A stretch of 20,730 bases of DNA from CAYYNP01 sp964472545 (GCA_964472545.1 CAYYNP010000181.1:1-20730), one strand, 5' to 3'; positions 7,667 to 14,992 are shown, counted from the first letter of the stretch. Made by a program: numbers and translations. The notes: a model not told the origin generated them from the letters alone.

Positions 7667-7726
7667 ATGGTGTCCCCAGATTTCCCCCAGATTTCCATGG
7701 TGTCCCCAGATTTCGCCCAGGTTTCG
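7667..7726. repeat. 30-bp imperfect tandem duplication
   Basis: Two adjacent 30-bp copies, 7667-7696 and 7697-7726, each begin atggtgtccccagatttc and differ at three positions. The block sits exactly where the sulfatase-maturation-factor homology stops. It probably belongs to the sequence that interrupted that gene. Confidence 0.85.
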
Positions 7727-7889
7727 CGGACCGTTCGTCGAAGTCGCCACCGTCGCCGCCCATGGCAAACTCGCCCGGCTCGACGCAGATCAGTTTCATG
7801 CCGATCGAGTTGACCGACGCGTCGTCGGCCGCACGACAAGCCGAGGGCAATCCGGCCACCAACACGATGCAAAAAGCTGCACGAATCAC
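7727..7889 (-). pseudogene. 5' stub of a formylglycine-generating enzyme (SUMF1/FGE-like) gene
   Basis: A GTG at 7889 with GGAGG six bases upstream begins a signal peptide (MIRAAFCIVLVAGLPSACRAAD). It is followed by NSIGMKLICVEPGEFAMGG and GGDFDERS, the hallmark N-terminal strand of FGE/SUMF1-domain proteins (consensus NSIGMKLVxIPxGEFxMGS). Family members continue for some 200-250 more residues, but here homology ends near 7727 at the tandem repeat, where the frame reads repeat-derived residues and stops at 7662. The gene is therefore truncated and cannot be a working maturase. In planctomycetes FGE-like proteins are numerous; not all mature sulfatases, and some are repurposed. The intact translation signals suggest recent decay. 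Confidence 0.75.
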
Positions 7890-7932
7890 CCGTTTCCTCC
7901 CTGGGGCTTTGCAGCCGCCGACGACAGAAAGT

Positions 7933-8003
7933 AGGGTGCGTCTCGACGCACCACGGCCAAGTTTGCACATCACGCAAAATCTTGGTGCGTCGAGACGCAC
8001 CCT
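7933..8003. repeat. REPIN-like inverted pair of palindromes
   Basis: The 20-mer AGGGTGCGTCTCGACGCACC at 7933-7952 recurs as its exact reverse complement at 7984-8003, separated by 31 bp. Each arm is itself a near-perfect palindrome (GGTGCGTC / GACGCACC with a 2-base centre). Two inverted REP-type palindromes with a short spacer match the architecture of REPINs. A related single copy is at 9557-9573. Confidence 0.85.
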
Positions 8004-8128
8004 GCGGGACATCCGCGTCGCCGACCTCGTGTCCTGATGGAGTTTAGCGGCCGTCGGCACGACGGCCAAGCACTCTACGCCCGTCCGGGGCCAATTGCCA
8101 ATCCGCGTTGGCTCTGATATTCTTAGGA

Positions 8129-8221
8129 CCTGTCCGGAAACCACCTCACGGTTTTTCGGGCGAATCATCACACGGAGTGTGATGGCTACCATGAAGCGGA
8201 CGAAGTTGTTTCCGGACAAGC
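8129..8221. mobile_element. MITE-like hairpin element
   Basis: A roughly 93-bp element is bounded by imperfect terminal inverted repeats of about 19 bp (cctgtccggaaaccacctc at 8129; the right arm at 8202-8221 reads cttgtccggaaacaacttc in reverse). Inside is a perfect 8-bp hairpin, CATCACAC / GTGTGATG, at 8166-8184. It has no coding capacity. It ends about 50 bp before hemL, so it could influence hemL expression. No target-site duplication was identified. Confidence 0.6.
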
Positions 8222-8272
8222 CCTTACAATCAACCACCCATCCGATAGACCAGTTTCAACGGAACCCCAGCC

Positions 8273-9556
8273 ATGTCGCGTGAAACCAGCCAAGCCGCTT
8301 TCGGCCGTGCCCGGCAGCTTATGCCCGGCGGGGTCAACAGCCCGGCCCGGGCGTTTGGGGCCGTGGGCGGAGAGCCGATCTTCTTCGAGCGGGGCGAAGG
8401 GGCCTACCTGTTCGACATCGACGGCAATCGGTACATCGACTACATCGGCTCCTGGGGCCCGATGATCCTCGGGCACGCCCATCCGCGCGTGGTCGAGGCC
8501 CTCGAGGCGGCCGTGCGGCGGGGGACCAGTTTCGGGGCCCCGACTCTGGCCGAAAACGAACTGGCCGATTTGGTCATCGAGGCCGTCCCGTCGGTCGAGA
8601 AGGTGCGGCTGGTCAACTCCGGCACCGAGGCCACGATGAGCGCCATCCGGCTCGCGCGGGGCTATACGGGCCGGCCGAAGATCATCAAGTTTGCCGGCAA
8701 CTACCACGGCCACGTCGACAGTTTGCTGGTGGCCGCCGGTAGTTCGGCCGCCACGTTGGCCGTGCCCGACTCACCCGGCGTGACCGAAGGCACCACCGCC
8801 GACACGATCGTGCTGAAGTACAACGACGTGGCCGGGCTGGAAACCGCCTTCGACGATCACGGCCCACAGATCGCCGCCGTGATCGTCGAGCCGGTCGCCG
8901 GCAACATGGGCTGTGTGAAGGCTTCGGGGCCGTTTCGCGAGGCCTTGCGGGTGGTGACCGAAGAGCACGGCGCGCTGCTGATTTTCGACGAGGTGATGTC
9001 CGGCTTCCGCGTGGCCTACGGCGGGGCCCAATCATTGCTGGGTATCACACCCGACCTGACCACGCTGGGCAAGATCATCGGCGGCGGATTGCCGATGGGG
9101 GCCTACGGCGGCCGGGCCGATATCATGGACTGCGTGTTGCCGGCCGGAAAGGTCTTCCAGGCCGGCACGCTCAGCGGCAATCCCCTGGCCACCGCCGCGG
9201 GCATCGCCACGCTGCGGGAGCTTCGCGAAAGCAATCCGTACGAGCAACTCGAAGCCCTCTCGACCCGGCTGGCCGTCGGGCTGGAAGACGCCGCCAAGGC
9301 CGCGGGCATCCCATACGCGATCGGCTGGTTCGGCCCGATGATGACGTTCTTCTTCAGCGACGAGCCGGTCACCGACTGGGACGTTGCCGCCCGATGCGAT
9401 ACCGAGCGTTACGGCCGCTATTTCTGGGGTATGATCGACCGCGGCGTCTACCTGCCGTGCAGCCAATACGAGGCGTTGTTCCTCTGTGCCACCCACACCG
9501 AGGGTGACATCGACGCCACGATCGCGGCAGCCGGGGAGGTGATGGCTGAATTGTAG
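8273..9556 (+). CDS. hemL: glutamate-1-semialdehyde 2,1-aminomutase
   Basis: A 427-residue PLP-dependent class III aminotransferase-fold enzyme that converts glutamate-1-semialdehyde to 5-aminolevulinate, the last step of the C5 route into tetrapyrroles (heme). It is cytoplasmic. Diagnostic features are the N-terminal LMPGGVNSPARAF block, NSGTEATMSAIRLARG, the GNYHGHVD segment, FDEVMSGFR with PLP-binding D239, TTLGKIIGGGLPMGAYGG with Schiff-base K267, and QAGTLSGNPLA. Length is exactly that expected. The ATG at 8273 fits the family N-terminus, although no strong Shine-Dalgarno is visible. The MITE-like element ends about 50 bp upstream. The TAG stop is immediately part of a palindromic repeat (TAGGGTGCG...). 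No other heme genes are adjacent. Confidence 0.98.
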   Translation: MSRETSQAAFGRARQLMPGGVNSPARAFGAVGGEPIFFERGEGAYLFDIDGNRYIDYIGSWGPMILGHAHPRVVEALEAAVRRGTSFGAPTLAENELADLVIEAVPSVEKVRLVNSGTEATMSAIRLARGYTGRPKIIKFAGNYHGHVDSLLVAAGSSAATLAVPDSPGVTEGTTADTIVLKYNDVAGLETAFDDHGPQIAAVIVEPVAGNMGCVKASGPFREALRVVTEEHGALLIFDEVMSGFRVAYGGAQSLLGITPDLTTLGKIIGGGLPMGAYGGRADIMDCVLPAGKVFQAGTLSGNPLATAAGIATLRELRESNPYEQLEALSTRLAVGLEDAAKAAGIPYAIGWFGPMMTFFFSDEPVTDWDVAARCDTERYGRYFWGMIDRGVYLPCSQYEALFLCATHTEGDIDATIAAAGEVMAEL

Positions 9557-9573
9557 GGTGCGTGCGACGCACC
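9557..9573. repeat. REP-type palindrome at the hemL stop
   Basis: GGTGCGTGCGACGCACC is a 7-bp stem with a 3-base loop that begins directly after the TAG stop codon of hemL. It belongs to the same palindrome family as the pair at 7933-8003. It may act as a weak terminator or mRNA 3' stabiliser; no T-run follows. The remaining 180 bp to the next gene shows only that gene's ribosome-binding site. Confidence 0.75.
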
Positions 9574-9754
9574 GGCGCCGCTGCAACTGGGAGGTAGGTC
9601 CCCTCAGCCAGGTCGATGATCCCGTCAAACTGGGCTTTGTGCTCGGCGGAATCGGGCGTAGACTAGACGGCATCGTAAAGTGGCTTATGCTCTGGAGTAC
9701 GGCTGTGCTCTGCCCCAGCCACACTTCACCTCGGAACAAGGGAAGGAGATCGCC

Positions 9755-10996
9755 ATGTTGTATCGCGTCGCCAGAAACGCCTTGGCCGTGTTGCTGACCC
9801 TGCTGCTGCCGGAGATCGGCCGGGCCCAGCCGACCTCCGAATCGACCGTCACCGGCCACGGCGAAGTAACGATCCGGCCGTTGCCGACGGCGCTGCGGGT
9901 AAGCCGACAAATCAATGCGTCCGGCGGGAGCGTCGAGGCGGCGCTAAAGCGTCTGGCCCAACGCCGCCAGGCCGCCGTGAAGAAGCTCGAGGAACTTCAG
10001 GCCGATTCGGCGTCGATCTCGTTTAGCCGTCCCGGTGTCTTCGAGTCTAGCCGCATCTTGCCGTCTCCTCCCGGAGCAAGCTACCCGCCTGCCACCGCAC
10101 CGGACTATCCAATCCCGCCGACGGCTCCATCACCCGCTGCCGTACCGCCGACGGTATACCCCGCGCCGGCTCCTCCCGCGACTGTCCCCCCCGCGACTGT
10201 CCCCCCCGTATCTACATCGCCGACTCATCGCGCCGCGCCGGCGCCTCCGTCGGCGCCTCCGTCGGCTCCGCCACCCGTTACGACGTCGCCGACCGTCCGC
10301 GCCGGGGCGACCCCGTCCACGGCTCCATCGCCCACCGCCACGCCACTGTTCATCCCACGGCCCGCGGCCCCACCCTATCCGGAGCCGCCACGCACCGCAC
10401 CGGGCAGCCCCCCAAGGCTACCGCCGATTCAGCCGGTGGTTCACGTCTGGACCATCGTGACGGCCGATTGGCCGCTGACCGGCGAGGGCTTCGACGAACG
10501 GCTGATCGCCGGCGAGGCGCTGATGACCAAGATCGCGGCGGCAGATGTGGCCGGGGCAACGATTCCCGACCCGCTGATACCGAGAGACGGCGACGTGGAC
10601 GAGTTGATGCCCACGCCGCCCCGTAGCTATCCGCCCCGTGTCGCGCCGCCCAGTCGCTATTCCGCCCCCAGTTACACGCCCCCCGGCATGACACCGGACA
10701 ACGGCTCCTATTGGTCGCCCGTTTCGTTTCCCCCCGCCGCGCCGGCGAGCCAACGGAACTACCGCTACGTCACCAAGATCACCGAGTCGCAGCGCAAGGC
10801 CGCCATGGCCGAGGCCTTTGCCAAGGCCCGAAGAGAGGCCGGCGAGTTGGCGGGCGCCGCCGGCAAGTCGATCGGCGGATTATTGTCGCTACGGGGCAAC
10901 GCTTGCTCCGGGGCGAATCCGAACGAAGAGGAAGACGTCGAACCGCAGCAAATCGAAGTCACGTACGGCATAACGGCAGTGTTTCGCTTGCCGTAA
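9755..10996 (+). CDS. SIMPL (DUF541) domain protein with proline-rich inserts
   Basis: 413 residues from the ATG at 9755, chosen because AAGGAG lies six bases upstream and a signal peptide follows (LYRVARNALAVLLTLLLPEIGRAQ). The SIMPL domain begins TVTGHGEVTIRPLPTALRVSRQI. It is split by a Pro/Ala/Thr/Ser-rich segment at about residues 100-235, resumes with VVHVWTIVTADWPL, is broken by a second Pro-rich linker, and ends with the family signature AMAEAFAKARREAGELAGAAGKSIGGLLSL and a final EVTYGITAVFRLP strand. SIMPL proteins are exported; their role is unclear (the E. coli homologue is linked to oxidative stress). The Pro-rich parts contain short tandem DNA duplications. The upstream part of the longer ORF has no signal-like features. 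The following small gene starts 61 bp downstream and may be co-transcribed. Confidence 0.82.
   Translation: MLYRVARNALAVLLTLLLPEIGRAQPTSESTVTGHGEVTIRPLPTALRVSRQINASGGSVEAALKRLAQRRQAAVKKLEELQADSASISFSRPGVFESSRILPSPPGASYPPATAPDYPIPPTAPSPAAVPPTVYPAPAPPATVPPATVPPVSTSPTHRAAPAPPSAPPSAPPPVTTSPTVRAGATPSTAPSPTATPLFIPRPAAPPYPEPPRTAPGSPPRLPPIQPVVHVWTIVTADWPLTGEGFDERLIAGEALMTKIAAADVAGATIPDPLIPRDGDVDELMPTPPRSYPPRVAPPSRYSAPSYTPPGMTPDNGSYWSPVSFPPAAPASQRNYRYVTKITESQRKAAMAEAFAKARREAGELAGAAGKSIGGLLSLRGNACSGANPNEEEDVEPQQIEVTYGITAVFRLP
10177..10206. repeat. 15-bp tandem duplication in the Pro-rich insert
   Basis: The unit cgcgactgtcccccc occurs twice in perfect tandem and encodes PATVP repeated. It suggests that the proline-rich insert grows by slippage. 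Confidence 0.85.
10241..10264. repeat. 12-bp tandem duplication in the Pro-rich insert
   Basis: The unit gcgcctccgtcg occurs twice perfectly and then a third, partial degenerate time, encoding APPS repeats. Confidence 0.8.
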
Positions 10997-11057
10997 TGAC
11001 GTTTGCGCCTACTATCCCCATCCATTCTTCCCCATTCCGTCACCCCTGCCGAACACC

Positions 11058-11318
11058 ATGCCCAAACGCTCGCCCTATCAACAACGCGTGATCCGCGATT
11101 ACTACAAGAACCAAGACGCCATCATGCTGCAACGGCTCGGCGACCTGGTGACCGATCTGTTTCTGGCCGAAGGCAAGGCCAAGGTGCGGCTTTGGAAGCG
11201 GGTGGCAACGACCCTCGAGAAGCTCGAAGTGCCCGCCAAACGCGTGCAGCACATCGTCCAAAGCGACAATCCGGCCCTGGTGGCCGATCTGTTGAAGGAG
11301 TTGCTGGCGAAGAGCTAG
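11058..11318 (+). CDS. small conserved helical protein
   Basis: An 86-residue, charged, predominantly alpha-helical protein with no signal peptide or Cys/His motifs (MPKRSPYQQRVIRDYYKNQD at the start, LVADLLKELLAKS at the end). Composition and high GC3 support real coding. I do not recognise a named family; the impression is of a small cytoplasmic protein conserved among planctomycetes. The ATG at 11058 has no evident Shine-Dalgarno, so it may depend on the upstream SIMPL-protein gene 61 bp away. It faces the rhomboid gene convergently, with a palindromic repeat pair between them. Confidence 0.75.
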   Translation: MPKRSPYQQRVIRDYYKNQDAIMLQRLGDLVTDLFLAEGKAKVRLWKRVATTLEKLEVPAKRVQHIVQSDNPALVADLLKELLAKS

Positions 11319-11343
11319 CGATCGCGTGGCATCATCCGCTCTG

Positions 11344-11462
11344 CTCGTTCCCAAACTCCGGTTTGGGAACGCGGCTTACGCCCGGCTCTGCTCGGCCGAG
11401 GAGACGATGGTCGAAGCAGCGCTTCGGGGAGATTCGTTCCCAAACCGGAGTTTGGGAACGAG
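11344..11462. repeat. REPIN-like inverted pair of 26-28-bp palindromes
   Basis: An arm with CGTTCCCAAAC ... GTTTGGGAACG around a 4-base centre lies at 11344-11371. Its exact reverse complement lies at 11435-11462, with 63 bp between. Each arm is a near-perfect 11-bp-stem hairpin. The right arm and spacer lie inside the rhomboid ORF, where they encode LVPKLRFGNE, and the rhomboid stop (11376-11378) sits just past the left arm. The pair may also serve as a bidirectional terminator between convergent genes. Confidence 0.88.
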
Positions 11463-12251
11463 AGAACGACGGCCCCGCAGTTCGGGCTCCGGCGCTATCG
11501 ATCGCACCACTTTGTGCCACCAGAGCCGTCCGCCCAACCTGACGTGTTCATACCCGCGATGGCCGGGGCACGCCACCAGCGTCGACAGTACGACCACGCT
11601 GGCGAAGGTCGCCAACGCGACCCAACGCGCGCGCCGCCGAACGTCGAACGCCACCAGCCCGTAGAGCACACCGAATCCGAATCCCGCCCCGTGGGCGATG
11701 TTTGCCACGTTGAAGACGTCGGCCGCCGTGAGCAGGATACAGAGCACGAACCAGCCAAATAGCAGTTTGGCCGTCGAGTCGGGGCAGACCACCTCGAGTT
11801 CCCGTCGCCAGCGCCGGCCGATCCACACCGCACCGAACAGCCCGTAGACGATTCCCGAAAGGCCCACGATCATCACCGGCTGCTCCCGGCCGTAGCTACC
11901 GATCACGTACTCGGGCATCATCGAGGTGAAGCCCAACAGGACGACCAGCGCCAAGGTGCGATACGAACCGAAGTAGTTCTCCAGCGCTGGCCCGAACGTC
12001 ACCAGCCAGTAGACGTTGAAGGCGGCGTGCAACAGGTCGCCGTGCATTAGCGCGCTGGTAAAGGGCCGCCATAACTCGCCGGCCCAAAGCCGCGGCAGGA
12101 TTCCCAAGTAGTCGTTATAGTAGGCCTCCCGCCGTCCGGCCCCTCCTCCCGCCCCGTCGAGTGCGCACGCCAACTCCAGTGCCACGGCTACGGCAGCAAT
12201 GATCAGCGTGACGGGCGTGCGGTTGAAGTTGATTTCGGGACGCGGGAGCAT
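11376..12251 (-). CDS. rhomboid-family intramembrane serine protease
   Basis: A 291-residue polytopic membrane protein. The Ser-His dyad is visible: GLSGIVYG with S132 in the GxSG motif and NIAHGAGFGFG with H187. The upstream HGDLLHAAFNVYWLVTFGPALENYFG segment (H70, H75, N79) is the conserved TM2 motif. About six transmembrane segments lie between residues 12 and 228. Rhomboids cleave transmembrane substrates within the membrane; the substrate here is unknown. The ATG at 12251 begins a natural N-terminus (LPRPEINFNRTPVTLIIAAV), though no clear Shine-Dalgarno is seen. The last 30 or so residues (from RRSLVPKLRFGNES) are translated from a palindromic repeat and its spacer, so the ancestral C-terminus was probably shorter. 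Confidence 0.93.
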   Translation of the reverse strand: MLPRPEINFNRTPVTLIIAAVAVALELACALDGAGGGAGRREAYYNDYLGILPRLWAGELWRPFTSALMHGDLLHAAFNVYWLVTFGPALENYFGSYRTLALVVLLGFTSMMPEYVIGSYGREQPVMIVGLSGIVYGLFGAVWIGRRWRRELEVVCPDSTAKLLFGWFVLCILLTAADVFNVANIAHGAGFGFGVLYGLVAFDVRRRARWVALATFASVVVLSTLVACPGHRGYEHVRLGGRLWWHKVVRSIAPEPELRGRRSLVPKLRFGNESPRSAASTIVSSAEQSRA

Positions 12252-12420
12252 GGCCGGCTGGGATGGACGATTGCTGATCTATGATTGCGGATTCCGAAAG
12301 CACCTCAACCATACCCGACAACCACGGCCAAGCCAATCGCAAATCGGCGTGTTCGGCCCGTCTTGCACCACCCGGGCTGGGCGAGCAACCCAATGGCTGC
12401 CGAATGTAGCGGGTTGTTTG

Positions 12421-13260
12421 CTACTCGTTCTCGTCCTTGTGCTCAAGCCTGTCGACCGATTTCGGGAGCTTCTTCTCTTCCGATTTCAACCGACGTTCGA
12501 TCTTCTTCGCGTCCTCGGCGGGCGGCAGCGATTCCGGCCGGATGTTGCGTTTGGCGAGAAGCTTGCGGACGCCTGCGTTGTTCTTGACGTGCTCGTGGGT
12601 GATCGACGTCTCCGTATCCAACCCGTCCCGCTTGATGCTAAACGTGGTGATCTCGTTCGCGAAGTCCTTAGCCTTGATCGTGATCGTCGGGAGGAAATCG
12701 GCGAGCGGGCGGTTCTTGGGTACGTCGAGCTTCCTCTTCATCTGCTGAGTCGATCTCCCTCCGAACAGTGCCATGTCGCCCTTGCTGCGGATGCGGCCAA
12801 AGCTCTGATTGTCGTGAAGCTTCTCGAAAATCAGCCCCGAAAGCTGCTTCTCCGAAACGGTCAGTTTCTTGCGCGCCTGCAACCGCTCGACCTCGGCTAG
12901 CCGTCGCTCTATGATCTCTTGCTTGCGGGTCTGAACGGCGAAGTAGGTCTGCGCGAAGGCGATCGCGTCTTTCGAGGGGTCACCGTTTTGGGCGATCAGG
13001 TAGCAGGCATATCGAGTGAGCATCACGTCGTCGATATCGCGTTGACCACCCTTGCCGAGTTGGATCATTTTCGTGACGTCAAGAAAATGATCGGCCTCGT
13101 CGTAACCCGCCGTCATACAGGAGGTTCGGGCTTTCACGATAACCTTGGCGAAGTTCTCCCATCTCGCGTAGCCGAGTATCTCCTGCAGGTCGCGGGCCAT
13201 CCAGAACTCGACGCCCGTTTCCTCTTCGGTGCGGACGAGGGCCTCGAAATCGCTGTGCAA
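12421..13260 (-). CDS. dinD: DNA damage-inducible protein D (DinD-like)
   Basis: 279 residues from TTG at 13260. The whole length follows the DinD family: GVEFWMARDLQEILGYARWENF (BRO/antirepressor-like N-terminal fold), DVMLTRYACYLIAQNGDPSK, FAQTYFAVQTRKQEIIERRL, RIRSKGDMALFGGRSTQQMK, KNRPLADFLPTITIKAKDFA and a charged helical tail (KKIERRLKSEEKKLPK). In E. coli DinD is SOS-induced and can inhibit RecA activities; the role here is inferred by homology. The start is uncertain: family members begin about 8-10 residues earlier, but in-frame sequence up to a TGA some 80 bp upstream offers no ATG or GTG, and no Shine-Dalgarno precedes the TTG. No LexA box was recognised. Such genes are often horizontally mobile. 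Confidence 0.9.
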   Translation of the reverse strand: MHSDFEALVRTEEETGVEFWMARDLQEILGYARWENFAKVIVKARTSCMTAGYDEADHFLDVTKMIQLGKGGQRDIDDVMLTRYACYLIAQNGDPSKDAIAFAQTYFAVQTRKQEIIERRLAEVERLQARKKLTVSEKQLSGLIFEKLHDNQSFGRIRSKGDMALFGGRSTQQMKRKLDVPKNRPLADFLPTITIKAKDFANEITTFSIKRDGLDTETSITHEHVKNNAGVRKLLAKRNIRPESLPPAEDAKKIERRLKSEEKKLPKSVDRLEHKDENE

Positions 13261-13882
13261 TTGGGCGACGATGGAGAGAAAATGGGCAGATCCACTCTTC
13301 GACAGGCCGCAAGAAAACGTCGTGTGTTGGTGGTTCTCTCAACGCCATCCGCAAATGTTCCGTCCCCCAGCATTCTCGTCCAAGCGATGAGCGATTCCAT
13401 ACGGCAGGTGCAGCCCCAACACAAGTCGCACGTGCCGGTGAATCATAGTGCGGGCGGACAAGATCATCTCTATCCCGCTGTCATTCGTCCGCCTAGAGGC
13501 CATTCACGATCGACTCAGTGTCAAAATGGCCAGTTTAGGCTTACATTCCGGGTAATGCTCGTTTTGCCGGCACTTCGCCCGGCATCAGCCGATCCTATCA
13601 ACGTGGCCGGTTCCGCGAAGTTTGGAGCAGTCCTGCGTATCGAGAAGCCCGCCGCCTCCATCGGCAGGCTGAGTGTGGTTCACCGATAGCGACGACGTCT
13701 TGTGCGACGGCTGCCTGGATGCCCTGCCAAGTCAAGTGCGTCCGGATCAGATCGGCAATACGCCTTTGGTTTTCCACGAACAGCTCGATCCACGGACCCT
13801 TTGGACTCCGCCTCTCCTCTGTCTGCCGATCCACACTGCTAGTCTCTAGGGCCGCGGCACCTTGCGTCATGGACACGGTGTT
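13261..13882. other. intergenic region with no confident gene
   Basis: About 620 bp separate dinD and the radical SAM gene, which are transcribed away from each other, so promoters for both should lie here; none was recognised. The only coding-like stretch is a weak minus-strand ORF at 13598-13873. The region may be decayed foreign DNA, given the lower GC3 of its neighbours. Confidence 0.5.
13598..13873 (-). CDS. possible small protein of unknown function
   Basis: An open minus frame of about 91 codons from ATG 13873. Its middle (WIELFVENQRRIADLIRTHL and TWQGIQAAVAQDVV) looks like amphipathic helices, but the ends are Arg/Ser-rich and unconvincing. There is no Shine-Dalgarno and no recognised family. 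It may be a decayed gene fragment or chance ORF. Confidence 0.2.
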   Translation of the reverse strand, partial: SMTQGAAALETSSVDRQTEERRSPKGPWIELFVENQRRIADLIRTHLTWQGIQAAVAQDVVAIGEPHSACRWRRRASRYAGLLQTSRNRPR

Positions 13883-14992
13883 ATGAATCCTCCACGCCAT
13901 CCGGGAATATCGAATTCGAGTACGATCTGCGCAAGACCAAAGCACGCCATTCGTAAAACGCTTACACGCCCGCTCAAGAAGCTGGCACGCAGATTGTGTC
14001 TCACGCGAATGGGGAACGCCCTCGTGCGGTTGCCCGCGCCGGGTGCGGTTGCCATTGAGTTGACAAACCGATGCAATCTGCGTTGCAAGATGTGCGCGTT
14101 TCACTCGTCGGAGTCGAGGAGCCGTCTGAAGCAGCGTTCGATCGGCGACATGGAGTTTGAGTTCTTCGAGCAGCTCGCCGACCAGATCGCCGAATTTGAC
14201 CGCCCGCCGCACATTGGGTTGAACTACTCTGGTGAATCTCTGCTCTACCCACGATTCAGCGATGTGCTGGAGTTGCTGAGGTGTCGCGGGTTGTCTGCCA
14301 GGAGTGGCTTTAACACGAACGGGACGCTTCTGAAGCCCAGCGTATCTGATATGTTGCTGGACTGCTTTGAGGGCTCTATCAACATCAGCCTTGATGGCTT
14401 CCGGGAATCACACGAAAGGATACGCGTTGGCTCTCGCTACAACAGGGTCTTCGAGAACGTTTCGTACTTGATCGAGAGGAAACGGCGTTTGGGATTGACC
14501 CGCCCGAGGATCGTCGTGAATCTGGTCCGGGTGGATCAGAGCGGCCGAGAGATCGAGGAGTTCGTACGGTACTGGGGCAATCGCGCGGACAGTGTTCGCG
14601 TCTACGAACATCTTACTCACGACAATCGTTATGTCACGTCGACGAGACACCTCGATGCGGTCCTGGCCGGGAGGCGACGAGCGTGCAAGCAGCCGTTCAA
14701 CTACCTAGCCATATTCTGGGATGGTAGCGTCACGTTCTGCTGCAACGACATATCCCGGCGTGGCATGGGAGTGACCGAAAACGCCCACAATAGGAGCATA
14801 ATGGAGATCTGGAGAGGCGATCAGGCAAATCGGCTGAGGCGCTTGATGATTGATGGACAAGTCAACGGACTGCCGGCTTGCGGTCGCTGCGAAGTGTGGG
14901 CAAAGAGCTATGCCCCCGGGAAGGCCCCCTCCTCGGAGTACACGAACCGCCCGAGAAGCGTCGCCGCCTCTTGCCGACGAAAGTGCGCCTAG
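13883..14992 (+). CDS. radical SAM / SPASM domain protein
   Basis: 369 residues from the ATG at 13883; a TTG seven codons upstream is an alternative, and neither has a clear Shine-Dalgarno. ELTNRCNLRCKMCAF carries the CxxxCxxC cluster motif (C64, C68, C71) that binds the SAM-cleaving 4Fe-4S. A TIM-barrel-like region follows (GLNYSGESLLYPRF as the GGE-like SAM-binding motif, SGFNTNGTLL, NISLDGF). The C-terminal SPASM region has C268, WDGSVTFCCND (C286, C287), IMEIWRG and CGRC (C333, C336), expected to bind one or two auxiliary clusters. SPASM enzymes modify peptides, proteins or sugars; the substrate here is unknown. No precursor peptide or maturation partner is recognisable beside it. Codon use is visibly less GC3-rich than in neighbouring genes, suggesting transfer. 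Confidence 0.9.
   Translation: MNPPRHPGISNSSTICARPKHAIRKTLTRPLKKLARRLCLTRMGNALVRLPAPGAVAIELTNRCNLRCKMCAFHSSESRSRLKQRSIGDMEFEFFEQLADQIAEFDRPPHIGLNYSGESLLYPRFSDVLELLRCRGLSARSGFNTNGTLLKPSVSDMLLDCFEGSINISLDGFRESHERIRVGSRYNRVFENVSYLIERKRRLGLTRPRIVVNLVRVDQSGREIEEFVRYWGNRADSVRVYEHLTHDNRYVTSTRHLDAVLAGRRRACKQPFNYLAIFWDGSVTFCCNDISRRGMGVTENAHNRSIMEIWRGDQANRLRRLMIDGQVNGLPACGRCEVWAKSYAPGKAPSSEYTNRPRSVAASCRRKCA

Noticed and set aside
11003..11542. A 179-codon plus-strand ORF over the 86-residue gene and the palindromes
   Set aside because: It is out of frame with the well-formed 86-residue protein and its second half is palindrome translation.
12199..13689. Plus-strand ORFs across dinD
   Set aside because: DinD homology covers the minus strand end to end; the plus-strand frames show no family resemblance.
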